From Serratia sp. M24T3 (GTDB lineage Bacteria; Pseudomonadota; Gammaproteobacteria; Enterobacterales; Enterobacteriaceae), in the NCBI RefSeq assembly GCF_000257645.1, contig NZ_AJHJ01000009.1, positions 1-64,000 on the forward strand: a DNA stretch of 64,000 nucleotides, written 5' to 3'. Position 1 is the stretch's first letter. Every line of letters begins with the position of its first letter. The notes under the pieces were generated by a model. The model was not told the origin of the DNA. It made no database searches and saw only the letters and a program-made list of their open reading frames with translations. Of this stretch, positions 15,966 through 26,403 are shown in pieces. The position numbers and the translations under genes were made by a program.

Positions 15966-16614
15966 TGCCAGATAACGTCTCCGAGTTGAAAAGACCGTGG
16001 CGAATTGCCAGATGGGTCAATTCTACATCACCATTAATATTTAGTTTACTAAACATTCTGTAACGATAGCTGTTTACCGTTTTAGGGCTGAGATTAAGCT
16101 GCTCTGAGATTTCAGTGACTTTTTGTCCTTTGGTTATCATCAACATAATTTGCAGCTCACGTTCAGAAAGGCTGTCAAAAGGCGTTTCAGACTGAGGTTC
16201 AAGCTGGCCAAGCGCCATTTGTTGAGCGATATCGGAGGCAATATAACGCTGGCCAGAATCTACAAGACGTATTGCATTAACTACTTCCTGTGGTGCAGCT
16301 CCTTTGCTGAGATAACCGGACGCACCAGCTTGCATCACTTTCGCGGGCAAAGGGTTTTCGGTATATATCGTCAGCATGATTATCTTGATGTCAGGACAAA
16401 AACGCACAATTTTTTTTGTGGCTTCCAGGCCGCCGATACCCGGCATACTCATGTCCATCAAAACGATATCGACATGATTGCTGCGGCACCATTTTACGGC
16501 ATCTTCACCGCATTGCACCTCATCAACAACGTTGATGCCTTTGACATCCTCAAGAATGCGTCGAATCCCTGCGCGCACCAGTTCGTGGTCATCTACAAGA
16601 AGAACGCTAATCAA
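15958..16614 (-). CDS. uvrY: Response regulator UvrY, BarA partner
   Basis: 218 aa: receiver domain (phosphoacceptor Asp in [10 protein letters not shown], residue 54) and a LuxR-type helix-turn-helix at the C-terminus ([25 protein letters not shown], residues about 147-171). With the BarA sensor it activates csrB/csrC small RNAs and so relieves CsrA repression. Overlap with uvrC implies one operon. Confidence 0.97.
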   Translation of the reverse strand: MISVLLVDDHELVRAGIRRILEDVKGINVVDEVQCGEDAVKWCRSNHVDIVLMDMSMPGIGGLEATKKIVRFCPDIKIIMLTIYTENPLPAKVMQAGASGYLSKGAAPQEVVNAIRLVDSGQRYIASDIAQQMALGQLEPQSETPFDSLSERELQIMLMITKGQKVTEISEQLNLSPKTVNSYRYRMFSKLNINGDVELTHLAIRHGLFNSETLSGSE

Positions 16615-17290
16615 AGAGAACTCTCCAAAATTAAGGGCGTCACACGGTCGTATTTTTCATTAGTACCAGGTAAGACCTGAAAGCAACAAACATGACTGCG
16701 GATATAAAAAATAGTATTGAAGCTAATTAAATCAACTGGCGTATTTTACTGCATGCGGGAGAAATTAACCAAGTACTGATTGCAAAAACTTACCCTTTAA
16801 AAATGTAAGGGAGAAATTCCAGTCTACTGTACAGGCTTATTCCAGTATAAGACGAAATCCTATAAAAATCATGAAATAGCGCAACAATCGTCAAAAGACG
16901 AAGATAACAAGATAAGCAAAAACTGCATTTGGTCATGACGATTTTATTAACGAGCAAAATAACAGCAGCCAACGGAAAACATATATTACTGATTTAATCA
17001 GGAATTATTTTTTTGTTATGAGCTTGATTAAATTTTTAATATGAAAAAGCGTCAACATTAGGTTGAAGTATTCTCATGTTAGAGACTTTGTTTAGCATCC
17101 TATCCCTGCATCTGCTTTATCCGTAGCACCAGAATAGTGTTTTACCCGGTGCTAATGGCAAGATGCTCCACGCCAGAAGATGACTGTGCTAATATGGTGC
17201 AACCTTTTGTGCAGCTTGTCCCCATATTGGCGATAAATTTTCAAACGACCCCAATGGCCTCCAAAGAGTGGCCAGTTTTAAGGAGCTTAA
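16615..17290. other. Non-coding stretch between uvrY and yecF
   Basis: 676 bp, A/T-rich, no credible ORF. It must hold the divergent promoters of uvrY and yecF. An extended -10-like TGTGCTAATAT is seen near 17188-17198. No repeats or strong hairpins noticed. Confidence 0.5.
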
Positions 17291-17515
17291 ATGAGCGCAT
17301 CTGATTTTAACACCCAGGCAAACGTTGAAACCCTCGCAACCGAAGTTGCCTGTCTGAAGGCTACCGTCACTTTTTTACTCAAGGCTATCGGCCAGGTTGA
17401 TGCGAGCAAAGCAGTGCTGAATCTCGAAAAATTCATTACCCAAATTGAAGACCCACAGCAGGCTGAAATTTTCAACGCGACCCTACAGCAGATCAAACTT
17501 GGCTACCGCCAATAA
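17291..17515 (+). CDS. yecF: YecF family protein (DUF2594)
   Basis: 74 aa, matching YecF (NVETLATEVACLKATVTFLLKAIGQ, read in order, and IEDPQQAEIFNATLQQIKLGYR). Small helical cytoplasmic protein of unknown function, conserved next to uvrY in enterobacteria. RBS TTAAGGAGCTTAA. The sdiA gene that follows yecF in E. coli is absent here. Confidence 0.93.
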   Translation: MSASDFNTQANVETLATEVACLKATVTFLLKAIGQVDASKAVLNLEKFITQIEDPQQAEIFNATLQQIKLGYRQ

Positions 17516-17544
17516 TAACGCGGTAACTTTAAACACATTTATAT

Positions 17545-17568
17545 GAGAGCCCGCGGCTCTCTTTTTTT
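17545..17568 (+). terminator. Terminator after yecF
   Basis: GAGAGCC-CGC-GGCTCTC followed by seven T, a classical Rho-independent terminator. Confidence 0.93.
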
Positions 17569-17683
17569 GTCATTAAGCTGATCCTCATCAAGTCGTGAGC
17601 CAAAGTTTCTCTTGAGATAAACGCCCAATAGATTAAATCTGCTAAAATAAAGAACCGTTTACTTTCAACCAGAGGCTCTTTTT

Positions 17684-17854
17684 ATGACTGAAAAATCCAG
17701 TGAAAACAAAACCAAAGCTGATGATGTACACGTTAGTGATGGATTGGCAGAAATGCATAAAGTTGCCGAACAACTCACCGAAGAAGAACTGCATAAAATT
17801 GCCGAAGAGGCCAGAAAAGCGGCCGAAGACGCGAAGAACAATCCGCACCCCTGA
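17684..17854 (+). CDS. Small acidic helical protein of unknown function (56 aa)
   Basis: Starts MTEKSSENKTKADDVHVSDG and continues with a charged amphipathic helix rich in Ala, Glu and Lys (EEELHKIAEEARKAAEDA). RBS AGAGGCTC is 7-10 bases upstream. It lies alone between the yecF terminator and the AraC gene. Composition resembles small stress-induced enterobacterial proteins, but no family is recognised. Confidence 0.6.
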   Translation: MTEKSSENKTKADDVHVSDGLAEMHKVAEQLTEEELHKIAEEARKAAEDAKNNPHP

Positions 17855-17898
17855 TACTGTGTGCGTTAACTGCCTGCACCCCGGACGCTGTAATTACC

Positions 17899-18690
17899 AT
17901 GCATGAGAATTTTTTAGCTAAAAACCAATCGCTTGTCGCAAAGGCAATCGACTATCAACACGGAGACTTTGAGCCGTCGCATAGTCATGGCTGCTCCCAG
18001 CTAATTCATGCTCTTTCCGGCGTTGTTCAGGTGACTACTCATCACGGCGTCTGGATGGTGCCACCCGGCCGCGGCGTGTGGTTGCCCGCCAATGTTACTC
18101 ACAGTCTGCGATTTATCGGTGGCGTACAGGCACGCACTTTATTTGTAGATTCTCTGGCTCGCGCCGACTTGCCGGATCAGTGCCAGGTGGTCCAGGTTTC
18201 ACCGCTGCTGCGCGAACTTATTCTGGCCTCTTTTAGCGTTCCGGAAAATTATGCCGTAGGCGGACGCGACGAACGAATCATCGAACTGATCCTCGACGAA
18301 CTACGACTGTTGCCAATCCTGCCACTGCATCTTCCTGAACCGCGCGATACTCAGCTTTTGGCTATTTGCCAGCAAATACAACAAGATTTGTCTGCTGCCT
18401 GGGAGTTGGAAGAGATAGCCGCCAACATGGGGATCAGTGGGAGAACGCTGTCACGCCGCTTTCAGCGCGAGACCGGATTGCGGTTTAGCGATTGGATTAG
18501 ACGAGCGAAGATATTGTCGGCAATGAACGGCCTGGCATTGGGGCAATCGGTATTAGATGTGGCGCTGGAGCTAGGTTATGACAGCCCCAGTGCTTTCAGC
18601 GCCATGTTTCGCAGAACGCTGGGCGTGTCACCCAGCGAATATTTCAGTTCTGCGGCACGCGCCGCAGAAACAGCAGAGTCATTATCCTAA
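17899..18690 (+). CDS. AraC family transcriptional regulator with N-terminal cupin
   Basis: 263 aa. An N-terminal cupin-like sensor ([28 protein letters not shown]) is followed by a C-terminal AraC DNA-binding domain with two helix-turn-helix motifs ([20 protein letters not shown] near residue 175 and [20 protein letters not shown] near residue 223). It resembles the NimR (YeaM)/RclR-type subgroup. The target is unknown. It is convergent with leuA and overlaps its end by 9 bases. Confidence 0.88.
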   Translation: MHENFLAKNQSLVAKAIDYQHGDFEPSHSHGCSQLIHALSGVVQVTTHHGVWMVPPGRGVWLPANVTHSLRFIGGVQARTLFVDSLARADLPDQCQVVQVSPLLRELILASFSVPENYAVGGRDERIIELILDELRLLPILPLHLPEPRDTQLLAICQQIQQDLSAAWELEEIAANMGISGRTLSRRFQRETGLRFSDWIRRAKILSAMNGLALGQSVLDVALELGYDSPSAFSAMFRRTLGVSPSEYFSSAARAAETAESLS

Positions 18691-20349
18691 CAGTTGAGCA
18701 CTGGCATTAAACAGAGCCTGGAGAGAGGCGCTGGAAACGTCACTGTCGATTCCCACGCCGTAAACTCTTTCTCCCTGAGGGCGCTGAACGCTGACATAGG
18801 CCACCGCACGGCTGTGGCTCTGGTGTCCCAGCGTATGCTCGTCGTAATCGCCAATTTCCAGCATTAAATCAAACGTCCGATGCAGTGCATCCACGGCTGA
18901 AGACAGCAAGCCATTGCCGCTTCCGGTCAAGGTCAGCTCTTTGCCCTGATAATTTACCTTGGCACTAAACTGGCGAACGCTGCTTTCATCGCTGCGAATG
19001 TCATAGCTCAGCAGCTTCATTTTCGGCTGATCTATCAGACCATATTGCTGACGGAATAAACGCCAGATGTCGCTGGTGCCCATCTCTTTTCCGCTGGTGT
19101 CAGTCTCTTTCTGTACCGCTTTGCTAAACGCAATCTGCAACCCGCGTGGCAGCTTAAGCCCATGGTTCTGCTCAAGTAACCACGCCGCCCCACTCTTGCC
19201 AGACTGGCTGTTGACGCGGATCACCGCTTCATAGCTACAGCCAACATCGGCAGGGTCCAGCGACAAATATGGGACATTCCAGCGCTGATCTCCACGCAGT
19301 TTTTGCGCCGCGAAACCTTTTTTTATCGCGTCCTGATGCGAACCTGAGAAGGCAGTAAATACCAGTTCACCGGCATACGGGTGGCGCGGATGCACCGGCA
19401 GCTGATTACACTGCTCGACAATTTCAACAATGCCTTTGAGGTCACTGAAATCCAGGCCCGGAGAAATACCCTGAGTGTAGAAGTTCAGTGCCATAGTCAC
19501 TAAATCGACATTGCCGGTGCGCTCGCCGTTGGCAAACAGGCACCCTTCAACGCGGTCGGCACCGGCCAGCAACGCCAGTTCGGCAGAGGCGACTCCGGTA
19601 CCACGGTCATTGTGTGGATGCACGCTAATAGAAACCTGATCGCGACGGCTGAAATGACGGCAGAACCACTCAATCTGATCGGCATAAATATTGGGTGAGC
19701 TCACTTCTACCGTGGCTGGCAGGTTGAGGATCATCGGCCGCTCGGCGCAAGGCTCCCAGACTGCGGCAACCGCTTCACACACTTCCAGCGAAAAATCGAG
19801 TTCAGTCATGCAGAAAGTTTCCGGCGAATACTCAAAGGTCCACTTTGTTTGCGGATACTTTTCGCAAAGCTGGCGGATCTGCCTGGCACCGCGCACTGCC
19901 AATTCGACCGTGGAAGCTTTATCGGTGTTAAACACCACTTCGCGGAACATCGGCGATGTCGCGTTATATAAATGCACGATGGCGCGCGGCGCGCCAATCA
20001 GCGATTCAAAGGTACGTTCGATTAAATCACTGCGCGATTGAGTCAATACCTGAATATAAACATCTTCAGGAATGGCCTTGTCTTCGATTAAACCGCGGAC
20101 AAAGTCGAAATCTGTTTGCGAAGCCGAAGGGAATGCCACTTCAATCTGCTTGAATCCACAACGCAGCAGCATGTCATAAAATTGGCGCTTACGCTGGTTA
20201 TCCATTGGCTCGGCAAGCGACTGGTTACCATCCCGTAGATCGCTTGAACACCATTGCGGAACCTTATCAAGGGTTTTGCTCGGCCATTGACGGTCGGGCA
20301 GATTTACCGGTGGGAAGGCCACGTATTTTTGCGACGGGTTGGCTAACAT
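18682..20349 (-). CDS. leuA: 2-isopropylmalate synthase, long form
   Basis: 555 aa from the ATG at 20349 with GGAGAAATACT upstream. It condenses acetyl-CoA with 2-oxoisovalerate, the first step to leucine. HMGL-like TIM barrel: [16 protein letters not shown] with the metal Asp near the start, [16 protein letters not shown] with the HxH-type motif near residue 270, and [13 protein letters not shown]-terminal LeuA regulatory domain ([25 protein letters not shown]) would bind leucine. The length and DRQWPSKTL start mark the type found in Pseudomonas and Corynebacterium, not the 523-aa E. coli LeuA. It stands alone, away from leuBCD. Confidence 0.92.
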   Translation of the reverse strand: MLANPSQKYVAFPPVNLPDRQWPSKTLDKVPQWCSSDLRDGNQSLAEPMDNQRKRQFYDMLLRCGFKQIEVAFPSASQTDFDFVRGLIEDKAIPEDVYIQVLTQSRSDLIERTFESLIGAPRAIVHLYNATSPMFREVVFNTDKASTVELAVRGARQIRQLCEKYPQTKWTFEYSPETFCMTELDFSLEVCEAVAAVWEPCAERPMILNLPATVEVSSPNIYADQIEWFCRHFSRRDQVSISVHPHNDRGTGVASAELALLAGADRVEGCLFANGERTGNVDLVTMALNFYTQGISPGLDFSDLKGIVEIVEQCNQLPVHPRHPYAGELVFTAFSGSHQDAIKKGFAAQKLRGDQRWNVPYLSLDPADVGCSYEAVIRVNSQSGKSGAAWLLEQNHGLKLPRGLQIAFSKAVQKETDTSGKEMGTSDIWRLFRQQYGLIDQPKMKLLSYDIRSDESSVRQFSAKVNYQGKELTLTGSGNGLLSSAVDALHRTFDLMLEIGDYDEHTLGHQSHSRAVAYVSVQRPQGERVYGVGIDSDVSSASLQALFNASAQLLG

Positions 20350-20693
20350 AGTATTTCTCCATTCTTGAGTGCGGACCAAATTCCGCTGCCAGAAACAAGT
20401 ATGGCGCAATCTGCAAAGTGTCGCGCCTCGCTAAATGACATTGACCCGCGCAAAACGGACAAAGCAACACTGAGATTGCCGAGGAAGTGAGCATTGTCAT
20501 AACCCTGTAAAAATAAAGGTACATTTGCTGTCAGATTTTTTCTTCACGAAGTTATAATGCGCCGGAATTTAACATTACTATGTGGCACACCTGCCCGAAT
20601 GCTGTTCATCCTCAAGCGGCAGAATTCACCACAATAATAGAGAAAAGAGCCGGTTAGAGCTCTTATTCCATACATGACAGGAACCTGAAAGCT
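20350..20693. promoter_or_regulatory. Divergent leuA-cycA intergenic region
   Basis: 344 bp without a credible gene. A consensus -10 TATAAT at 20553-20558 on the plus strand probably serves cycA, leaving a leader of about 130 nt. No leader peptide rich in leucine codons was seen upstream of leuA. Confidence 0.45.
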
Positions 20694-22100
20694 ATGCAAA
20701 ACGAGACAGAAATCATTGCAAAAACGGAAGAAGAAACACCGGAACATTTGCGCCGAAATTTAAGCAATCGGCATATTCAGTTGATCGCCATCGGGGGTGC
20801 CATTGGTACCGGCCTGTTTATGGGCTCTGGAAAAACGATCAGCCTTGCCGGCCCTTCTATCATCTTCGTTTATATGATCATCGGCTTTATGCTGTTTTTC
20901 GTGATGCGTGCGATGGGTGAATTGCTGCTGTCCAATCTCGAATACAAGTCATTTAGCGACTTTGCCGCCGACCTGCTCGGTCCATGGGCTGGCTATTTTA
21001 CCGGCTGGACCTACTGGTTTTGCTGGGTAGTTACCGGCATTGCCGACGTCGTGGCCGTCACGTCTTACGCACAATTCTGGTTCCCGGGTCTTTCACAATG
21101 GGTCGCCTCGCTAATTTTCGTATTGATCCTGTTTGGGCTTAATCTCGCGACGGTAAAAATGTTCGGCGAAACCGAATTCTGGTTCGCAATGATCAAAATT
21201 GTCGCTATCGTCGGTCTGATCATTACCGGTCTGGTCATGGTATTGATGCACTACCAGACGCCAAGCGGTTCCGTGGCTGCATTCAGCAACCTTTGGGACA
21301 ACGGCGGGTTTTTCCCGAAAGGTGTCAGCGGCTTCTTTGCCGGATTCCAGATTGCCATTTTCGCCTTCGTTGGCATTGAACTGGTAGGCACCACCGCAGC
21401 AGAAACTAAAGATCCGAAAAAATCGCTGCCCCGCGCTATCAACGCCATTCCGCTGCGTATCATCATGTTTTACGTTTTCGCACTGATTGCCATTATGTGC
21501 GTAACGCCGTGGAGCTCGGTTGCCTCTGATAAAAGCCCGTTCGTTGAACTGTTTGTGCTTGCCGGCCTGCCCGCTGCTGCCAGCATCATCAACTTTGTGG
21601 TGCTGACGTCCGCCGCCTCTTCCGCCAACAGCGGCATTTTCTCCACCAGTCGCATGCTGTTTGGTCTGGGACAGGAAGGAATGGCGCCAAAGGCCTTTGG
21701 CAAACTGTCTTCGCGTGCCGTACCGTCCAACGGACTGATTTTCTCCTGCATCTGCCTGCTGGCAGGCGTAGTGCTGATTTATCTAATCCCTAACGTATTG
21801 ACGGTGTTCACTCTGGTTACCACGGTTTCAGCGATTCTGTTTATGTTCGTCTGGACCATTATCCTGTGTTCATATCTGGTTTATCGCCGTAAACGCCCAC
21901 AGCTGCACGCCGCTTCGGAATATAAAATGCCGCTGGGGATTTTAATGTGCTGGGTCGGGATGGCATTCTTCGCCTTCGTACTGGTGCTGTTGACACTGCA
22001 AGATGATACCCGCCAGGCACTGATGGTTACGCCACTGTGGTTCGTTATTCTGGGAATTGGCTACTGGATCCGTTGTAAAAAGCAGCCAGCACTGAAGTAA
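20694..22100 (+). CDS. cycA: D-serine/D-alanine/glycine:proton symporter
   Basis: 468 aa, highly similar along its length to E. coli CycA (470 aa). It is an inner membrane amino acid permease of the APC superfamily with 12 membrane segments. Hallmarks: HIQLIAIGGAIGTGLFMGSG at the first helix, FSDFAADLLGPWAGYFTGW, and AAETKDPKKSLPRAIN. It imports glycine, D-Ala, D-Ser and the antibiotic D-cycloserine. RBS AGGAACC is upstream and a terminator follows. Confidence 0.96.
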   Translation: MQNETEIIAKTEEETPEHLRRNLSNRHIQLIAIGGAIGTGLFMGSGKTISLAGPSIIFVYMIIGFMLFFVMRAMGELLLSNLEYKSFSDFAADLLGPWAGYFTGWTYWFCWVVTGIADVVAVTSYAQFWFPGLSQWVASLIFVLILFGLNLATVKMFGETEFWFAMIKIVAIVGLIITGLVMVLMHYQTPSGSVAAFSNLWDNGGFFPKGVSGFFAGFQIAIFAFVGIELVGTTAAETKDPKKSLPRAINAIPLRIIMFYVFALIAIMCVTPWSSVASDKSPFVELFVLAGLPAAASIINFVVLTSAASSANSGIFSTSRMLFGLGQEGMAPKAFGKLSSRAVPSNGLIFSCICLLAGVVLIYLIPNVLTVFTLVTTVSAILFMFVWTIILCSYLVYRRKRPQLHAASEYKMPLGILMCWVGMAFFAFVLVLLTLQDDTRQALMVTPLWFVILGIGYWIRCKKQPALK

Positions 22101-22120
22101 TGCCGCTGCTCAATCAATGA

Positions 22121-22157
22121 AAAATGCCCATCGGTTTAACCAGATGGGCATTTTTTT
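22121..22157. terminator. Bidirectional terminator between cycA and rutR
   Basis: AATGCCCATC pairs with GATGGGCATT around a 10-nt loop, with A-run on the left and T-run on the right; serves both converging genes. Confidence 0.92.
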
Positions 22158-22180
22158 ATCGATGGCAAGGGTTGGCAACG

Positions 22181-22843
22181 TTACTCTCGCGGCCTGATAC
22201 CTTGAATAATAATCTGCTGTAAGTTAGACACCGCCTGCTCAAAGAAAGCCTCGTCATCTAATGTCTGGCCGCTAATAGCTTCAATCTGCACGCCGAAATC
22301 GGCATAGTGCTGGGTGGTTGACCACAAAATAAACAACAGGTGCAAAGGCTCTATCGGCGCGAGTTGTCCGGCTTTTACCCATCCACGAATAATCGCAGAT
22401 TTTTCGTCAACCAGCTGTTTAAGATGAGTACTCAACACCTGTTTAAGCAGCGGCGCGCCCTGCAACATCTCCAGGCAAAACAGTCGTGAAGCTTGAGGAT
22501 GGTCACGCGACACGCAAAGCTTGAGATAGATATATTCTTTAATTGCCTGCATTGGCTGCTGATCAGCATTCAGCGCCGCCAGCGGCTCTAGCCAGATATC
22601 CAGCAAGTCTTTCAAAACCGCAACGTACAAATCTTCCTTTGACGGAAAGTAATACAGCAGATTGGTTTTTGAAACGTCGGCCCGCTCGGCCACCTGATCA
22701 AGGCTGGTACCATGAATACCGTATAAAGAAAAAAACTCTAATGCCGCAGCCATAATCGTGGTCCGTTTTGCCGCCACGGCACGCGAACGCCGGCTCGGCG
22801 GCTTTTTGTTCCCGGTCGTTCCCTCTGCTGCCACTGGCTTCAT
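22181..22843 (-). CDS. rutR: TetR family regulator of pyrimidine use
   Basis: 220 aa. N-terminal TetR helix-turn-helix (TSLDQVAERADVSKTNLLYYFPSKEDLY, residues about 46-73, partial) and the ligand-binding domain typical of RutR (PQASRLFCLEMLQGAPLL, ILWSTTQHYADFGVQI). In E. coli RutR binds uracil or thymine and releases the rut promoter. It is divergent from rutA with two operator-like sites in between. Confidence 0.96.
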   Translation of the reverse strand: MKPVAAEGTTGNKKPPSRRSRAVAAKRTTIMAAALEFFSLYGIHGTSLDQVAERADVSKTNLLYYFPSKEDLYVAVLKDLLDIWLEPLAALNADQQPMQAIKEYIYLKLCVSRDHPQASRLFCLEMLQGAPLLKQVLSTHLKQLVDEKSAIIRGWVKAGQLAPIEPLHLLFILWSTTQHYADFGVQIEAISGQTLDDEAFFEQAVSNLQQIIIQGIRPRE

Positions 22844-22957
22844 CCTCTATTCATCGACTCTTGCGTTTGCCAAGCATAACAAAACCCTGTCATCACGACC
22901 ATGCCCGCCCATTGCCCGGAATTTACTGCATCTCACCGTCTAATCAACAGGCATTTC

Positions 22958-22995
22958 CGCACCATTTTCGTTCAATCTTGCATGATTTTCGTGCA
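22958..22995 (+). promoter_or_regulatory. Two NtrC-type enhancer sites for the rut operon
   Basis: TGCATGATTTTCGTGCA (22979-22995) keeps the TGCA ends and 17-bp length of the NtrC consensus TGCACC-N5-GGTGCA. A weaker copy, CGCACCATTTTCGTTCA, starts at 22958, 21 bp (two helical turns) earlier. They lie about 95-140 bp upstream of the sigma54 promoter. Confidence 0.65.
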
Positions 22996-23002
22996 GTTAT
23001 TT

Positions 23003-23036
23003 TTTACCAAATGGTCCGATTTAGACCATTTGCTCT
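23003..23036. promoter_or_regulatory. Two adjacent RutR operator sites
   Basis: TTTACCAAATGGTCCG (23003-23018) and TTAGACCATTTGCTCT (23021-23036) both match the RutR box TTGACCANNTGGTCAA around the ACCA/TGGT core. They lie between the NtrC sites and the sigma54 promoter and also face rutR. Confidence 0.7.
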
Positions 23037-23090
23037 ACCAAAATTTAGCACACATATTTAACACATTGATAATAAATGAATTTTAAAAAC

Positions 23091-23106
23091 TGGCATCGAG
23101 TTTGCA
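23091..23106 (+). promoter_or_regulatory. Sigma54 promoter of the rut operon
   Basis: TGGCATCGAGTTTGCA matches the -24/-12 consensus TGGCAY-N5-TTGCA exactly, placing the start near 23117 and leaving a 130-nt leader to rutA. Fits nitrogen-limitation (NtrC) control of rut. Confidence 0.85.
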
Positions 23107-23246
23107 ATCAATACCTTACGTAGTCGAACAGCAAGGCGCAATTTGGAACCCGCAGGATGCACTCAAGCCGCGCTGTGTTGATTTGGATAGACAGGTAGTC
23201 GAAGCGCCCTGCCTAAGCCGGGCCAAATTCATTCAAGAGGTGTGCT

Positions 23247-24347
23247 ATGAAAATCGGTGTCTTTATTCCTATCGGTAACAATGGCTGGTTGATTTCAGAA
23301 AACGCGCCACAGTATCAGCCGACTTTTGAGCTGAACAAAACCATCGTACTAAAAGCCGAACATTATAATTTTGATTTCGCGCTCTCGATGATCAAGTTAC
23401 GCGGATTCGGCGGCAAGACTGAATTCTGGGAACACAACATGGAGTCTTTCACGCTGATGGCGGGTCTGGCTGCTGTTACCAGCAAAATCAAACTTTACGC
23501 TACCGCCGCTACGCTGGTTATGCCACCGGCGATTGTTGCACGCATGGCCGCGACCATTGACTCGATTTCCAACGGCCGCTTTGGCGTCAACGTCGTTACT
23601 GGCTGGCAGAAGCCTGAATATGAGCAGATGGGAATGTGGCCAGGCGATGAGTATTTTAGCCGTCGTTATGACTATTTAACCGAGTACGTCACAGTGCTGC
23701 GTGACCTGTGGGGCACCGGACACTGTGACATGAAAGGCGAATTCTTCAAGATGGACGACTGCCGCGTCAGTCCGCGTCCGCAGGCCGAGATGAAAATTAT
23801 CTGTGCCGGGCAAAGCGATGCTGGCATGGCGTTCTCTGCCAAATATGCCGACTACAACTTCTGCTTTGGCAAAGGCGTGAATACCCCGACCGCATTTGCA
23901 TCCGTTCCTGCACGCATGAAAGTTGCCGCCGAAGCCGAAAAACGCGATGTCGCTTCCTATGTATTGTTCATGATTATTGCTGATGAAAGTGACGCCGCGG
24001 CTCGCGCCAAGTGGGAGTCTTACAAAGAAGGTGCTGACAGCGAGGCGTTGGCCTGGCTGACCGATCAGGCCAGCAAAGACACCAAATCTGGCGCGGATAC
24101 CAATGTTCGTCAGATGGGCGACCCGACTTCAGCGGTGAACATCAACATGGGTACGCTGGTAGGTTCCTACGCCAACGTGGCAAAAATGCTCGACGAAATT
24201 GCTACCGTACCAGGCACCGAGGGCGTACTGCTAACCTTCGACGATTTTGTTCAGGGAATTGAAAATTTTGGCCAGTTTATCCAGCCATTAATGAAAACTC
24301 GCCAATATCTGCTTAATGACTCATCTGCCGAAAAAGAGGTCGCGTAA
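23247..24347 (+). CDS. rutA: Pyrimidine monooxygenase RutA
   Basis: 366 aa, luciferase-like FMN monooxygenase that opens the uracil ring with oxygen to give ureidoacrylate peracid. Recognisable stretches: [21 protein letters not shown] at the start, [19 protein letters not shown] and [35 protein letters not shown]. First gene of rutABCDEFG; its stop overlaps the rutB ATG (TAATG). Confidence 0.97.
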   Translation: MKIGVFIPIGNNGWLISENAPQYQPTFELNKTIVLKAEHYNFDFALSMIKLRGFGGKTEFWEHNMESFTLMAGLAAVTSKIKLYATAATLVMPPAIVARMAATIDSISNGRFGVNVVTGWQKPEYEQMGMWPGDEYFSRRYDYLTEYVTVLRDLWGTGHCDMKGEFFKMDDCRVSPRPQAEMKIICAGQSDAGMAFSAKYADYNFCFGKGVNTPTAFASVPARMKVAAEAEKRDVASYVLFMIIADESDAAARAKWESYKEGADSEALAWLTDQASKDTKSGADTNVRQMGDPTSAVNINMGTLVGSYANVAKMLDEIATVPGTEGVLLTFDDFVQGIENFGQFIQPLMKTRQYLLNDSSAEKEVA

Positions 24348-25099
24348 TGAAAATTGTTGAAAATGCCGTGGTACGTCGTGATCCGGGCTCGGTTGACGGC
24401 GAAGTTATTTTACCCGCACGCCCTGAGTCGCTGGCCTTTTCCCCGCAGCAGACGGCGCTTATCGTCATAGATATGCAGAATGCTTATGCCTCCAGGGGCG
24501 GCTATCTGGATCTGGCCGGTTTTGACGTTTCACATACCGGCCCGGTAATCGCCAACATCAAACGCGCTATCGCTGCCGCTCGCTCTGCGGGCATTAAAGT
24601 GATCTTTTTCCAGAACGGCTGGGATAATCAATACGTCGAGGCTGGCGGTGAAGGTTCACCAAACTTCCATAAATCCAATGCATTGAAAACCATGCGCAAG
24701 CACCCGGAACTGATGGGCAAGCTGCTGGCCAAGGGTGACTGGGATTACGATCTGGTTGATGAATTACAACCACAGCCTGGCGACATTGTGCTGCCAAAAC
24801 CGCGCTACAGCGGCTTCTTCAATACCCAACTCGACAGCCTGCTGCGCAGCTACGGCATTCATCATCTGGTATTTACCGGGATTGCGACCAATGTGTGTGT
24901 GGAATCCACACTGCGCGATGGTTTCTTCCTGGAATATTTCAGCGTCGTGCTGGAAGACGCTACCCATCAGGCGGGTCCGGAATTTGCCCAGAAAGCGGCG
25001 ATATACAACATTGAAACCTTCTTCGGCTGGGTTTCCAACGTCGACAGTTTCTGTAACACGGTAGCGAAAACCGCCGAGAAATTGAGCCAAACGGCCTGA
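24347..25099 (+). CDS. rutB: Ureidoacrylate amidohydrolase RutB
   Basis: 250 aa, isochorismatase-like cysteine hydrolase. The catalytic Asp is in [12 protein letters not shown], the Lys in [10 protein letters not shown] and the nucleophile Cys in [16 protein letters not shown]. It releases carbamate and peroxyaminoacrylate/aminoacrylate from ureidoacrylate. Start overlaps rutA. Confidence 0.97.
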   Translation: MKIVENAVVRRDPGSVDGEVILPARPESLAFSPQQTALIVIDMQNAYASRGGYLDLAGFDVSHTGPVIANIKRAIAAARSAGIKVIFFQNGWDNQYVEAGGEGSPNFHKSNALKTMRKHPELMGKLLAKGDWDYDLVDELQPQPGDIVLPKPRYSGFFNTQLDSLLRSYGIHHLVFTGIATNVCVESTLRDGFFLEYFSVVLEDATHQAGPEFAQKAAIYNIETFFGWVSNVDSFCNTVAKTAEKLSQTA

Positions 25100-25148
25100 C
25101 TTACAGACAATAAATACTGCCCATTACACTTTGAAAAGGAAAAGCATT

Positions 25149-25535
25149 ATGCCAAAAAGCATCATCATCCCTGAAGGCACCGGCGTACCCATTGCGCCAT
25201 TTGTTCCCGGCACGCTGGCTGACGGCATTGTTTATGTTTCCGGAACCCTGCCGTTCGACAAAGATAATAATGTGGTGTTTCCCGGTGATGCCCAGGCGCA
25301 AACCCGCCATGTACTGGAGACCATCAAAGGGGTGATTGAAACCGCGGGCGGCACCATGGATGACGTGACTTTCAACTCGATTTTCATCACCGACTGGAGC
25401 AACTATGCCGCAGTTAACCAGGTCTACGCCGAATATTTTCCCGGCGAAAAACCGGCTCGTTTCTGCATACAGTGTGGCCTGGTCAAACCCGAAGCGCTGG
25501 TAGAGATAGCCTCCGTTGCCCACATAGGCAAATAA
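25149..25535 (+). CDS. rutC: Aminoacrylate peracid reductase/deaminase RutC (RidA family)
   Basis: 128 aa from the ATG at 25149; RBS AAGGAAAAGC. YjgF/RidA fold with [38 protein letters not shown]. Takes part in clearing aminoacrylate intermediates. An in-frame TTG upstream would add six residues but has no better signal. Confidence 0.96.
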   Translation: MPKSIIIPEGTGVPIAPFVPGTLADGIVYVSGTLPFDKDNNVVFPGDAQAQTRHVLETIKGVIETAGGTMDDVTFNSIFITDWSNYAAVNQVYAEYFPGEKPARFCIQCGLVKPEALVEIASVAHIGK

Positions 25536-25563
25536 CGACACCGCGAAACAAGGTGAGAATGGC

Positions 25564-26403
25564 ATGAGCAAAACGTCCCTGTTTTACAAAGTTTCTGGCA
25601 GTACGTTACCTACGGCGCAAACCGTGGTGCTTTCGTCGGGTCTGGGCGGCGTACACGGATTTTGGCAGCCACAGCTGGCAATGCTGGAAAAGCATTTTCG
25701 GGTTGTCGTCTACGATCAGTTTGGTACTGGCCGCAGTCAGGGCGTAATTCCGGCAGGTTATCGCCTGGAAGACATGGCAGACGAGCTCGCCGCGCTGCTC
25801 AATACTCTTCAGATTGACCGCTGCCATCTTATTGGCCATGCATTAGGTGGCAATATTGGATTGCATTTGTCCCAACGCTACCCGGCGCTGCTGGAAAGTC
25901 TGGTGGTTGTCAACGGCTGGACAGTGCTTGATAGCCAGACTCGCCGCTGTTTCATGGTGCGCCAGGATTTGCTGCTCAACAGCGGCGTGGAAGCCTATGT
26001 GCGCGCCCAGCCGCTGTTCCTGTATCCGGCTGACTGGCTTTCAGCCCACGCGGATTTGATGGATCACGAACAGGCGCATCAGGTTGAGCATTTTCAAGGA
26101 ATGGAAAACCTGCTGCATCGCTTGCAGGCACTGATGGCGCACGATCTCAGCGATAGTCTGGACAGCATTAATACGCCGACGCTGGCTTTCAGCTGCCAAG
26201 ATGATCTGCTGGTACCGTGGCACTGCTCGAGCACGCTGGCGCGCAATCTGCCGATTGGTGAGCACTTGCAAATGAACTACGGCGGCCATGCGATGAGCGT
26301 GACCGATAGTGAAACCTTCAACCCTCTTTTACTGGAATGGCTGCTGCGTTTTGCGAGCGATGCCAATCCACAGACTTCGGAGTCCCAATGGCCGACGCAT
26401 TAA
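25564..26403 (+). CDS. rutD: RutD, alpha/beta-hydrolase-fold protein of the rut pathway
   Basis: 279 aa, slightly longer than E. coli RutD. Alpha/beta hydrolase fold with [29 protein letters not shown] and His in NYGGHAMS. The nucleophile elbow reads GHALGG, without the usual serine, as in other RutD proteins. The proposed role is to speed aminoacrylate hydrolysis. Overlaps rutE by 16 bases. Confidence 0.95.
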   Translation: MSKTSLFYKVSGSTLPTAQTVVLSSGLGGVHGFWQPQLAMLEKHFRVVVYDQFGTGRSQGVIPAGYRLEDMADELAALLNTLQIDRCHLIGHALGGNIGLHLSQRYPALLESLVVVNGWTVLDSQTRRCFMVRQDLLLNSGVEAYVRAQPLFLYPADWLSAHADLMDHEQAHQVEHFQGMENLLHRLQALMAHDLSDSLDSINTPTLAFSCQDDLLVPWHCSSTLARNLPIGEHLQMNYGGHAMSVTDSETFNPLLLEWLLRFASDANPQTSESQWPTH

